The notes under the pieces were generated by a model, which saw only the letters and a list, made by a program, of their open reading frames with translations, did not search any database and was not told where the DNA came from. This document shows positions 33,201-46,900 of a stretch of DNA of 64,000 nt, piece by piece. Within the stretch, counting starts at the first letter, position 1; every line of letters begins with the position of its first letter. The position numbers were made by a program, and so were the translations under genes. Source of the stretch: Aquarana catesbeiana (taxonomy: Eukaryota > Chordata > Amphibia > Anura > Ranidae); NCBI RefSeq assembly GCF_042186555.1, contig NC_133334.1:212477332-212541331 (forward strand), read 5' to 3'.

Positions 33201-34939
33201 CAGTAAAAATGCATAAAAAAATTCAGTTTTTGCTGGTTTCTTCTGCAACTGACTCCTCCCAAAAACGCATTAAAAATACGTGTGAACAACGCAAAATGCA
33301 CCCAGAGAATGCATCAACCGCAACCTGCATAGGCGTGAACCAGGCTTAAGAATGGGCTCACACCGGCGTGCTGCAGTTTGCTTACAGCGTGATTGTGTCT
33401 GTTTTTTATCTGCAGTTGTAGGTTCACTCCCATTGACTTCTTTTAGACCCTGCGTTTTCATGAAAGCGCATCCTATGTTCTGCATCTTTATTGTGCTTTC
33501 AGAAAATACACAGTCTAATAGAAGTCAATGGGAGCGCACATATGGTTACACTGCGGGCAAACCACAGCACACCGGCGTGAACGCGCTCTACGGCCTGGTT
33601 CACACGAGTGCGAATTCAGATGTGACTTCAGTTGCACAGAATCGCATGACAATGGAAATCGCATTCTTTTCAGTGGTGATTGATCATTTTAATGCAGCGC
33701 AGGGTGTTTTTGGAAAAGGTGCAGGTGCAACTTTTCTGCGGTTGCAGCATGATTTGAGCTAAAATTCTCCATCTAAAAAAAACAAAACGCATTAAGCATG
33801 AAATCACGTCAAAAACATACTACAAAATAGCACTGAAAATGGGATCAATTTACAGCTGCACTAGTGTGAACCTAGTCTTAATACAGGCCATACATGGGTC
33901 AAAGTGACAAACCATTTGTCAATCGATAATGTAATGCCTTTTGTAATCAGATGGTGCCACCATGATTTTGAAATGTAACCAACTAAGCCTTTCACCTTAC
34001 GGAAAATAAAATTTGTGCCGGGAATCTTCTTTTCTTTCCTGGTCACAGCTCATGCGCATTTCTTTTTTTTATTAGATTTCTCACATGATTCTCACACCAT
34101 TGATTAGAAATTTTGTTAATTTTTCCAATAATTTCCAACATGCCGGATCACTCAAATTCAATGGCCGCACGAAAATTGGTCATCGCTGTGGCCCCACTAA
34201 TGGTCGAAAATCAAATGATTATTCAAAGGTATGATTTTCCAATGAAAAATCGTTCGGGAATTTGACACGTGTATGGCCAGCCTGAGGCTGCAATCATACC
34301 TGAGCGTTCCAAAAACACGCGTGCTTTATTGCGCTTTCACAGAACACACACAAATCGTGTTACTCGTGCAGTGCCATTCGTTGTCAATGACACCTCGAAC
34401 ACAGCAATCAGACGCACGTTTAAACATGCAAAGCTCAAAACCCAAAAAAGTACATTAACATCTTTTTCTTCTACTTATTATTGGTAAAAAAAATCCCAAT
34501 TGGTGTGTATTGATTGGTTTGTGCAAAAGTTATCACGTTTACAAAATAGGGGATAGATTTATGGCATTTTTTATTTTTTCTTACTAGTAATGGCGGTGAT
34601 CAGCGATTATTTTTTTTTTTTTTTTTATTTTCAGGATTTCGGCAGACAGACCGGATACTTTTGACACTTTTTTGGGGCCAGTGACATTTAGGCCTCATGC
34701 ACACTGGACGTTTTTACAACAGCTGCTTTTGGCTTCAGACGTTTTTTTCTACAGTCAATAAACTCCCCATCATGTTATCCTATGTGTCCATGCACACCTA
34801 GGCTGTTATCAACTGTTTTTGGCTGTAAAAAAAAACCCCAAACTAGTGGGTTCTGAGAGGAGTTTTTCAGCAGTAAAAACGCTCAAACGCAACTCACCAG
34901 TGGTGTTTTTTTGTTTTTTTTTTTTAACGTTTTTGATCC

Positions 34940-34974
<35 letters not shown>

Positions 34975-37183
34975 AGTAACAAACTGTCTCACCCTGCTCT
35001 ACACACACTGTTAGGATACTTTCACACTGAGGCATGCTGGCGGTACATCGGCGCTAAATTTAGTGCCGCTTTACCGTGGTTTTAGCAGCGCTAGTGGGGC
35101 GGTTTTAACCCCCCGCTAGCGGCCGCAAAAAGGATTAAAGCAGCGCTGCCCCATTGTTTTCGATGGGAAGGGGCGCTTTAGGAGCAGTAAATACACCGCT
35201 CCTACAGCGCTCCAAAGATGCTGCTTGCAGGACTTTTTGGACCGCCCTGCAAGCGCACCGCTCCAGTGTGAAAGCCCTTGGGGCACTGGAGTGCATTGAG
35301 CGGCTCTTTCGGGGCACTTTGGAGGTGCTATTTTTAGCACTTTAGCGCCTGCAAAGCGCCTCAGTGTGAAAGGAGCCTAACTCTCCATTTTTAGGCCCTG
35401 CTGAATTTGTAGAGGCCAATCAGCTGAAAGCAGATTTAAACCCTCCTACCCTTTACAACCAAGGAAGCTACTTCTGTTTGAATTGCAACTGCCATGGTGC
35501 TGCACATGTGATCAGTTAGGACACCAGACATTTAATGGTTTGACAGTTTGATTGAGGACACAATCCAATCAGTTTTTTTGAAAGTGGCAGATCAAGGGGT
35601 TTAGTTCCGTGGTTTCGGCTTTGTGATTTACAGCTGGGGCTTTGGGCTTCAGCAAAATGGCAGCCTCCAGTAAGAAGAAACAGGAGGAATGCTGGAGGCA
35701 ATTTACAGCACACACAAATTTTGGTGGAATAACTATTAATGTGAAATGTATTTTCCTTGCTAAAGAACATTTTTTTTTTTTTTTAATCAAGTTTTTATGG
35801 GTAAAGTTCTGCTTTAAGTGGTTAGCACTTCTGTCTGGTAGCACTAGGGTTATCAGTTTGAATCCCAACCACAGCACTACCTGCCTGGAGTTTGCATGTT
35901 CTCCCTGTGCCTGTGTGGATTTCTTCCAAGTACTCCGGTTTTCTCACATACTGATGGGTTTAATTGGCTCCTGTCTAAATTGCCCCTAGTATGTGAGTTA
36001 AAGTGGATGTAAACCCGATTCATGACATTTGAGCTGGGCACATATATATCTGTAGTGTTTTGTTATCTCTCTGCAAAGCATTATGTCCCGTAGCTGTCTC
36101 CTGCTCCTTTCTGTTATCAGCTTGAAAACTTATGATAAGCTCTCCCTCACATATGATAAAAGCAGCCTGAGTTTTGTGTTGGGGGAATGCTATAAATAGA
36201 TTAGCAGAGCCCCAAACTATTAAACAAACAGAGCTGAAATTCTCTACCTATGAGGAGAGGGGGTGTGTGCCTTTCCTCCAATCAGCTGTCTTGGATGTAT
36301 GCCCAGGCTTCACTGCAGTGCTGATCAGGAAGAGAAAATCTTCTAACACTAAGAGCACTTTATAAACCGTATATAAAGATGAAGACAGCAGATATACATG
36401 TAAAACTCCTGTAGGGAGATTTGTTTCATCCCTGTGTATCATCTGAGGCTGTTCACTTCACTGGGTATGTGTGAGGATTTACATCCACTTTAAGGACCTT
36501 AGATTGTAAGCTCCTTGAGGGCAGGGGCTGATGTGAAATGCATAATATACAGTATATGGAAAGTGCTGTGTAAATTGACAGCGCTATATAAGTACCTGTA
36601 ATAATAAATAGTGTGATTTTCTCCTGTGTCTGTTGTCTCAATGCCTTGCACAGCAACAGAAATTACATTATTCTCTATGATGCCCAGTCGCATCAATGCA
36701 ATGCGGTGAGGTGCTGTTTTTTGAAAAGGTGCAGGTGCTTCTTTGGTGCAGTAGAATGCATTTCTTTGACCCATAGACTTCAATGGGAGCACATGAAAAG
36801 TGCATGTAAAACACATGTACGTGCTTTTTTTTTTTTCCATTTTTGACAGAGCTTTGTGTTTAAATTCCAATTTCTTACTACTACAAACAAATTGTGTAAA
36901 ACCATTCAAAAACGCACGCTCTAGTGTGAAACTAGGCTAAAGGCTGAGTCCACCTTTTACGAAAATAATATTGAATACACACATATTTACAGCAAAATGC
37001 ACAAAACATGCATGTATTACTTGTTTGCAAATCAGCCTGCAGAGCATTGCACCTGTGATCAGTGGATGGCGGGTGCAATGTCAAGTTCCTGCTGACCCTT
37101 CCTCTAGCTCTCTGCCCATACGGAGGTACAGACTTCTGAGCCTTCGTCAATCGACCACGAGGACAGTGATCACTAGAGGTCGA

Positions 37184-37241
<58 letters not shown>

Positions 37242-37928
37242 GTGTTTTTTACTTAATCGGCAAAGGCCGATATAACTCAGCGCGACTTGCAAATGACTTC
37301 TGAAGTCAATACAAGTTGCCTGTATTCTTCTGTGAAGCACTTCTCTCCCCTCTCTGGGCAGCCTGCCAAATCTGATAAAGAGAACCTGCATTGATACAAT
37401 GTTTACACTTCTGAATGAGCTGAACTGTGTAGAAGCTCTCAGTTTAACCATTTAGGCCTCTTTCACACTGACGATCCGTATGTCCGTTTTTTATCCTTCC
37501 GTTTTCGGATGAAAAACGGACATACATTCATCCCTATGGAGCGTCGGATGTCAGCGGTGACATGTCCGCTGACATCCAACCCCGCTCCGATCCGAAAAGT
37601 GTAACGGAGGAAAAACCTACTTTTCCATCCGTTATCGGATCGGGTGACGAGGGACACTACGGTCCGTCATCATCCGATCCCCCATAGGGGAGAGCGGCGC
37701 TCTGACAGGTCCATCGCTGCACAGCGTGCAGCGATGCACCTGTCATCTTCCTGCTCAGTGGGGATCGGCGGAGCGATCCCCGCTGAGCCAGCGGATGTTC
37801 ACGGGGTGGATCATCACTGATCCGCCCCGTGAGAAAGAGGCCTTAAAGACTAAATCTTATCTGACATTTGTTGCTTACAAGTAAAAATCCTGTATTTTCT
37901 GCTAGAAAATCACTTAGAACCCCCAAAC

Positions 37929-37995
<67 letters not shown>

Positions 37996-40900
37996 AATAT
38001 TTTTTAGCAGAGACCCTAGGGAATAAAATAGCGGTTGTTGCAATATTTTATGTGACACGGTATTTGCGCAGCGGTCTTTCAAACGCAATTTAAAAAAAAA
38101 AAATACACTAATTTAAAAAAAAACTAAGCAGTAAAGTTAGCCCATTTTTTTTCATCCAAAAGTTTTGATTACCTGTTTTTGTGTATTTATTTTTAAGATA
38201 TAGTTAGTTTTTTTTTTAATCTAAATTCTACATACAAGTGAACTGATTGGAGGTTTGTTTTGTTTAATAAATGTAAAACATTTTCTGTATCACTTTAGGT
38301 TGCTTTCACACTGCAGCGGGCATGCGTTGACGGTAAAATGCTGCTAGTTTTAGCGGCGCTTTACCGTCATTTTAGCGGCGCTATTCGGCTGCTAGCGGGG
38401 AGCTTATAACCCAGCTAGCAGCCGAGGAAGGGGTTAAATGCGCCGCTGCTGAAACGTTTTGCAGGCGCTTTGGCAGCGGTGCGCATTCATTTCAATGGGC
38501 AGGAGTGGTGGTATACACCGCTCCAAAGATGCTGCTTGCAGGACTTTTTTTTACATCCTGCCAGCGCATCGCCTCAGTGTGAAAGCACTCGGGATATCAC
38601 ACTGAGACTGCAGGGGAGCCGTTTTACAGGCACTTTACAGGCGCTATTTTTAACCCAAAAGCGCCTGAAAAACGCCCCAGTGTGAAAGGTGTCTAACTTA
38701 AATTTTATGAGATGAAGGAAAAAAAAAAAAGAAGAAAAAAAAATCGGCCTAATATATCGGCCCAAAAAAATCGGCATCACATATCGGCCACCGCGATTTC
38801 TAAATATCGGCATCGGCCAGAGAAAAACCCATATCGGTCGACCTCTAGTGATCACCACACACATGCTCCATTGGGATCTACAAGTTTGTGTACCGCAGTG
38901 GCAGACAGGACTTGTAGTTTATTCATTCGCAGATCTCTGTGAATGAATGATGTGGCTGTGCGGGTACAGTACATTTTAAAAGTGACAGTGGCTGCGAGGG
39001 AGAAGAATTCCCACATGCATTTTTTTTTTTGGAGTTGGCCTTTAATTTTGTTCTATAGTGAAGTGGCAGCTGAAGGGTGAAGGCACCTAATGGGGGTTGT
39101 GTTTTCTGACACACCTGAAAGTGTCAGGTAATAGTAGTACCCATAGATCTGTAACAGCGAAGATCTGAGCCAAGGTAGGTATTCAATGTCTTCTCATACA
39201 GATTACTCATATCTCAAACCTTTTTATTCTTTAATTTTTTTTATTTTATTTTTTCCATTCCTGTGAGCATGATTAGGTTGTTAAAGTGAATGGTGAAGAT
39301 GACTTCTTCCTGGCATACATTAAAATGTTCTGGGGCTGAGTTACATGGGCAAGTACTGAGAGATTTAAAATGGGATTTCCAGCACCACCTAAATAATCTT
39401 AAAATTGCCCCCCCCCCATCACCTGTTCTAATTGACCTGTGTAAGCAGTTTCTGGACATACCGGTCCGGTTACATGCTCTCCCTTGTGTCAGCCAGTGTG
39501 GCTGTGGGGGAGCGGACAGAGCACTCCGACCAAAGCCTGGAGTGATGACATCACCCTTAGGCTTCAATGGCCCGATGTTGGTGCGTCCTCCTGACCCCTG
39601 AAGCACCACTGGTTGACACAAGGGAAGTGGGCTCACGTGATTGGACCCAAGCTGGCTGAAAATAAGCACGTATACAGATGTTTCTTACACAGGTTAGGAG
39701 GGGGAGGGAGCATTTAAAAGATTAGTTTGGTGGAGCCTGAAATTCCTCTTTAACCACCTTCTGGCAGTCACCTTATTAGTCTAGAGCAGCCTTTCTCAAC
39801 TATTGTTCCTCAGAGAAATCCTTAAAATAGTTTCTAGGTCTCGGGGAACCCTTGAATGGTTCTCTGGGGTCAATGGGAAATTGCACCTTTTACATTAACG
39901 GTCAATGAGCAGAATAATACCCCGTACAGTCAGTTAAAAAGATTCTAAAACCTCACAAAACAGTCTAGGCTAGTACAAGGCTCTACAGCAGCTAGCAAGT
40001 AGAACAATTTATATGTAGTTCTTGTTCAGATCTCAGTATAAATTGCAGCTCTAGGAGTGAGACTATAACTTCCACCATTTATACCCAGAAGAAGAACACA
40101 GTGACCTCCAGTATTATAAACAGGCTCCAACAGTCACTGTAAAATGACCACCACCATAAGCTCCCGGTGAAAGTAGGATCCAGATAGTACGACCTCACAG
40201 CATGAAAGCGGTCAATGTGCGTTTGTACAATTAGATGGAATGCAGATGGATCCTCAGTCCTTCTCCTTCAGTCTCAAAACAGTAAAACACTCCTGATCAC
40301 AGTAAACCATAACAAGATAGGACTAGGGCCCAAACAACTAATCGATTTAACGATTATGAAAATAGTTGTCAACTATTTTCGTAATCGATTAATTGGCTGG
40401 CCTGCATACAGAATGCATTATTTGCTTACATATCAGGGAATACAGTGCAGCACACATACAGCTCAGTACACTGTCCATACATGTCAGTAAGTGCCTCAGA
40501 GCTTGCGAATGTGTGAGGAGCAATGCCTCATGGGACATGTAGTCCTGGGCAGGAATTGAGTGGTTCTAAAGGCAGAAGGTTTTTTTTTTTTTTTTTTTTT
40601 TTTTACCTTGCTATAGGGGGCACTCTATACTATAATTTGCAGCTTGCTGTTGGGGCACTCTAAAGGCAGGAGGAGGACCCCAGAAGAGACGATTCAGGGC
40701 TGCTCTGTGCAAACCATTACACAGAGCACGTAAGTATAACGTGTTTGTGTAAAAAAAAAAAAAACAAAAAAAAAACACTTTAACCACTTCAGTAAAAAGC
40801 ATAATTTATTTTTGCTAGAAAATGACTTAGAACCCCTAAACATTATATATGTTTTTTTTAGCAGACACCCTAGGGAATAAAATGCAACTTTTTATCTTGC

Positions 40901-43900
40901 ACGGTATTTGCGCAATAATTTTTCAAACGCCTTTTTTTGAAAAAAAAACGGTTTCATTAATTAAAAAATAACAAAACAGTAAAGTTAGCCCAATTTTTTG
41001 TATAATGTGAAATATGATGTTACACAGAGTAAATAGATACCTAATATGTCACGCTTTAAAATTGCGCACACTCATGGAATGGCACCAGACTTCGGTACTT
41101 TAAAAATCTCCATAGGCGACGCTTTGAAAATTTTTACAGGTTACCAATTTAGAGTTACAGAGGAGGTCTAGTGCTAGAATTATTGCACGCGCTCTAACAA
41201 ACGCATCGATACCTCACATGTGTGGTTTGAACAGCGTTTACATATGTGGGCAGGGCTTTACATGTGCGTTCGCTTCTAAACACGAGCTACCGGGGACAGG
41301 GGCGTTTTTAAATTTTTTTTATTTTTTTATTTTTTTTTAATTTTACACTTTTCTTTACATTTTTTTTTTTGATCACTTTTATTCCTATTACAAGGAATGT
41401 AAACATCCCTTGTAATAGAAATCTATTGTGACAGGTCCTCTTTCTGGAGAGATGCGATGTCAGTAAGACCCCGCATCTCTCCTCCAGGCTGGAAAGCATG
41501 AGATCGAGGAAAAAAAATTCACCAATCTCATGCTAACAGCCGCGATCGCAGCTTTGTTTACATCCGGGAACTCGGGCGTGACGTCATAACGTCGCGCCCG
41601 GGCCTACGACGGTCCTAGAGATGACTGGTGACCATCTGGTCACCGGAAATCTCTATCGACGTCATCCGGCGCTGGTCGATTCTTTCTCCGGGCCCCCGAT
41701 GGCATGGGAGAGCCCGGAGAAGCACTGGATGGCCTATAAGATCGATCAAGCGGCGGAACTGCCGATATGATCGTTCTTATCGTGCACAGAATCGCCGGCT
41801 GGAAAGAATGATACCTGGATGATGCCTGTAGCATCATTCAGATATCCCCTAACAAAGTAAAGGATGTCATATGACGCCCTTGTTATTGAAGTGGTTAAAG
41901 ACTCTGTGCAGGGAAGATCAGCATCTAAACCCAGAGAAGGTGGAGGATGATAGACTGGAGGTGATAGAAGACATTACAATTACATTTAAAGTAAACTTTT
42001 ACCAGTATTGTGCATTATATTTAAAATGATCATATCCATGAAAAGAAAAAAAAAAGTCTCAGCTTTTAGTACTGCTTTAATACCGTATTTATCGGCGTAT
42101 AACACGCACCCCAAGTTTAGGAGGGAATTTTAAGGAAAAAAACTTTTAGGAGTAAAGTTTAAGGAAGAAAAACTTACATTAAAATGCCCATCAATGCAGC
42201 CTTATCAGTGTCCATCTGCAGCCTTGTCAGCGTCAGTGCAGCCTTGTCAGTGCAGCTTTGCCCCAGTGCAGAATTGTCAGTGCAGCCTTGCCCCAGTGTC
42301 CATTGCAGCCTTGTCAGTGCAGCTTTGCCCCAGTGCAGCCATGTGTGATCACCGCAAATCGATCCCTGCCGATATACACAGCCATGTGTAAATTCAAATA
42401 TGGCGCCGAGACCGCAGGGACTCGGCGGAGCCGAGATACACATAACCGAGAGTCCTCGGCTTTTCTCGGCGCCGCTTACAGTCCCACCCAGTCCCGCCCT
42501 ATGATGGACATCACACAGGTCCAATTGCGGGACTGTAAGCGGCGCCGAGAAAAGCCGTGGACTCTCGGGTATGTGTATCTCGGCTCCGTGATTTTCAGGG
42601 GGAAAAAGTGCGTGTTATATGCCGATAAATACAGTATAAAAGATATTTACCGTATTTATCGGCGTATAACACGCACTTTTTTCCCCTTTAAAATCAGGGG
42701 GAAATTGCGGGTGCGCGTTATACGCCGATCCCCCGCTGACTGATCTTCAAAATCGACGACCGCGTTTTGAAAATGGCGCCGCCGGCGCCGAAATACACAG
42801 AGCCGGTCCTCGGCTCTTCTCGGCCACTTTCGGCTTCACTCGAGCGCCGCCCGAACCTAGCCGAGTGTACTCGGCTAGCTCTGCTCACAGTCACGCCCAT
42901 CCCGGGCGGGACTACGAGTGGAGCCGAAAGTGAACGAGAGCCGCCGAGAAGAGCCAAGGACCGGCTCAGTGTATTTCAGCACCGGCGGCGCCATTTTCAA
43001 ACTGCAGTGAAAATGAAAAGTCACTGCAGTTTAACTGCAGCCTGAGCAAGGCTGCAAATAGACACAGAAAGCTGCAGATCATCACTGTAAAAGCTGCAAG
43101 GCATCACATGGACACTGATAAGGCTGCAAATAACACCAAGTAATATATATTATTACTTTCACTGTTTCACAGTATAAATGAACCCCTTATAGTAGCGATT
43201 ATCTGCTCTTTTTGTGCTATAATGGGCTCATTTTAGTTTTTTTTAACCCCATTATGACAGGTGATACAAAAAAAAAAGCATGCCGCTGCTACTACATGTC
43301 TTAGGCCTGGTTCACACCTAATGCATTTTTTGGTGCTTTTTGCAGAAACGCACTACAGTTCATTTAACATGGTTTCCTATGGGACACGTTTCCACATTAT
43401 CCGATTAATCTAAATTATTAATCGGCCAACTAATCGATTATGAAAATAATCATTAGTTGCGGCCCTAGATAGGACGTTCCAATTGTAAGTTGACCTTTTA
43501 AAAAAAAAAAATTGGGCATTCAGTTCATCTCACAGGAAGTAACACAACCTGTCCAGTGAGGTTAAATTTAGTTCACCTTTTCAGAAAAATTAAGAGGTGA
43601 ACTAACATCGTACAACCTCCCCAACTCCCCAGTCCTCACTGTACTTAGTCCAAGGGTGATGAGCTGTCAGTGCCATCGTTCTGGAGATTTGAAATCCCCG
43701 TCCTTCTCCACCTTAGGGACAGATCAGAGCACATCGGCACAGAGCATTGCTCTACGTCTTGGAAGCGCTGCAGAGAAAAGAGGGAGAAGAGTGAGGATTT
43801 CAAATAAGAGAATGGTGCATGAGCGCTGACCGCTCATCACCTACGGAGCTAAGTATAGCGGGGACCCGAAGGGTTTATGGTGTTCACCTTTTTACATTTT

Positions 43901-46900
43901 TTTTTTATAAAAAGGTGAACTAACCATTCAATATTTACTGCACTTGAAGAAAATGTTCTTGAAAAAAGAAAACAAATGCGACCAGTAAATTTAAGGACTT
44001 ATAAGCTATAAAATATTATGTTTTTGTTTTGGGTTTAGATATACTTTAACTTTAATAGCTCTGAAAATGGTGACAGGTGTATATGGAGAACTTTGTTCCA
44101 GTGGTGATGGTCATTGAATGTGCTGTAATTCTTCTATCCTGCTTTACATATAGGTTACAGATTCCATAGGTCATATTCTATATTCCAAAGAAGATGCCAA
44201 GAAGGGGAAGTTTGCCTTTACCACAGAAGATTATGAAGTATATGAAGTTTGCTTTGAGAGCGCTAGTTCTACCGGTCAGTACTTCACAAATGCTACTATT
44301 GGTTTACTACTTATTATAATAACCAGATCTTGCATTTCAAAATGGAACAAAGTGATACATGAACTCACTGCTGCCAAGAAAAATAACAATTGCAACCCTG
44401 CAAAACATACCTGTCTGCTGGCATGGGCTCCTTCACATTCCGACCAGCTGTCAGTTCTAATTTATTCACTGAAGCAGCAGGTAATGATTGTGTTAGCGCA
44501 GTGTCCATGCTTATCAATGCTTCTGACACCTGCACATGCCAAAGAAGCATAAGGGCTCGTTCACACTTGTGTGGAGACCTGCAATATTTATCACTAGAAA
44601 ACCACAGGTCTTCGCAAGGGCGCACAGCAAAAAAAAAAAAGATTTCTATGTTCTCTGTTTACACTTGACTGCAGCCTTCAGGTGAGCTGCAATGTTGAAA
44701 TCTGCAACGTGTCTGCATTTTTCATCCCGTACTGCAGCTCGCCCACAGCTAGGTTTATCTCTGCGTATCTTTACACCAGGGCCAAATCTAATTTGGGGGT
44801 GCAGAATAAAAAGCCAGCATAATGTCAGCAGTGTGACAGACTCAGAAAACCAGTCTTCCCTATTCACGCCAAATATGCAGCCTCTCAGTGGCTGGGCCTT
44901 GGTACCAAGCGGCTGCATATTTGGGTGCAATAGCACCGATTAAAGCTGTGCCAAGAGCGCATGCGGTGCACACTTCCGGCACAGTTACCGGTGGCTAACG
45001 GAGTCAATCAGGAGATTTCCGATCATGTGACAGTCCATCACAGTGGTCACATGGCCAAAAACCCCACCTCCCGGCATTCTAAAGCCCTTAAAAGGCCGGC
45101 GTGAGCCGGCGTCAAGGTGTTAAACAGAACTTGTCCCCGTCAGAGTCCCCCTTACATCTGGTCTTCCCATCAAAGTCCCCTCATATATCAGGTGTCCCTA
45201 TCAGAGTGCCCCCTTGCATAAATCAGAGTACCTTCTTGCATCAACTGTCCCCATCAGAGCCCCCCTTACATCAGTTGCTCTTATCAGAGTGCCCCCATAC
45301 ATCAATTGTTCCCATCAGGGTGTCCCTCAATAGTCCCCATCAGTTGTCCCCTTTAAAGTCCTCCTTACATCAGTTGTCCCCATCAGACTGCCTCGTGGAT
45401 CAATGGATGCACTGTTAGAGATCTGGGGGGGCACAACTAAAATCTGAGGGTGGAACAGCCCAACCCAGCACCCCGCCAGAACCAGGCCTACTTCATACTG
45501 TGACATTTGAATAGAGTTAGTAAAAAATAAAAACTAAACGGTGCCCTGCGCTTTAACCGCTTCCGGGACCGCCCCATGTACTAATACTGCGGCAGGGTGG
45601 CCCGGGTGCGCAAAATCACATACCTGTATGTGATTTCGTGCACGCGGCGTAAGGGGCACGAGCGCCACTCCTGCTGTGATTGGACACAGCGGAAACCGAT
45701 CGGCGGGTATGGCAGCTGTGATCCGACGATCGTTCTGTGGAGAGACGGATCAGCGGTGTGCCGATGTAAACAAGGCAAACCGCTGATCTATCAGGGAGCA
45801 AAGGAGAGATCTTTGTGTTTCAGCTGAGTTGAAACACGATCTCTTTTCCTCTTGCACATGATACTCCTGTTTGAGCATCTACTTTTTCAGACTTACTTTT
45901 TTTGTATGTATTTGCACGTATCATCATGTGTGTTAGCGTAATTTGGCGCACTTATGCGCGCTTCTGCGCAAATGCGTGCAAACCTATTCTCGCAGTCTTT
46001 TTCTTCACAATATGTAAATGGCATATACAGATTGAAGACCATCAACTCACTATTAAATACCTCTACACTTGGTAGTAAATTGCATACCCATGTAGTGTCC
46101 TTAGATATGCAGACTCACCTATTATTGGTGCAGTCTCCGTGCCTATGGTAGGAAACTATGAACAAGTGGTACAGGGGAAAAAGAGTCACGGGCGGACCAA
46201 GCTGCTCAATAAAGTATATGATTGATATGATTCATATCGCAAAAAATGGCCTGGTCAGGAAGTGGGTAAATCCTTCCAGAGCTGAAGTGGTTAAAAGGGA
46301 AAGCCACTGCTCAGAGCCAACACTTTCTGCATTGTAAAACTTGACTTTTTACTGTGCTGGCAGTGTGGACCAGCCCTTGGTGTCAAAGAACCAGCTGCAG
46401 TTAAGACTGGGAGGGCTTGTGCCAGTGATTGAGTATTTCAAGGCTGGAAATTTTATTTTCATGGCAGCAGTATGTTAGCAGAACTACAGTTAGATTTTTA
46501 ATTGAGGTCAGCTTTACCATTTAGGCGATATTTCTGCAGACTGGAGTGTGCTATTGAATCCCCTAATGGATTTTGTTGAGGTCTTCGTATCCATCGGTGC
46601 TTTATACAGCTACATGTTCATACTGACCTAAGTTGATCTTTGGCAGATCATGAAACATACACTCCCTATATGGGGATCCCTAGACACCTTTCTTCTAGCA
46701 GCAGAAAAATGCTGTGTGTACTGCTTTTAGTCACGTTTACCTGCATTTAGCAACGTTAAGCGCTTGGGTGTAAACGAATTTAATTGGTCAGAATAATAGT
46801 TTATTTGAGCCATTTAAATAAATTAACGCTCAAGTGCTAAACGCGTCTAGCGTTAACTCCTAAACGCTTTCCTTTCCTGAATGCGATTCTTCTGTGATCA

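Larger units (their letters stand above)
37174..38847. mobile_element. hAT-like element with 8-bp target-site duplication
   Basis: TAGAGGTCGACC at the left and GGTCGACCTCTA at the right are exact inverted repeats. They are flanked by the exact 8-bp duplication GTGATCAC (37166-37173 and 38848-38855), the size typical of hAT transposons. Next to the ends are ATATCGGC and GCCGATAT motifs. No transposase is present. A TA run and at least two other MITEs have inserted inside it. Confidence 0.88.
40324..43467. mobile_element. hAT-like element with 8-bp target-site duplication, host of nested elements
   Basis: Left end TAGGGCCCAAACAACTAATC and right end GATTATGAAAATAATCATTA followed by GTTGCGGCCCTA are inverted. 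The flanking duplication GATAGGAC is exact (40316-40323 and 43468-43475). Inside the ends, CGATTATGAAAATAGTTG and CTATTTTCGTAATCG form a further hairpin. At least one TTAA MITE and one further foldback have inserted in it. No transposase is seen. Confidence 0.88.

Noticed and set aside
39290..39601. 103-residue intronic ORF in TMED10 intron 1
   Set aside because: No family is recognised, and it has a similar-length ORF on the opposite strand; treated as chance.
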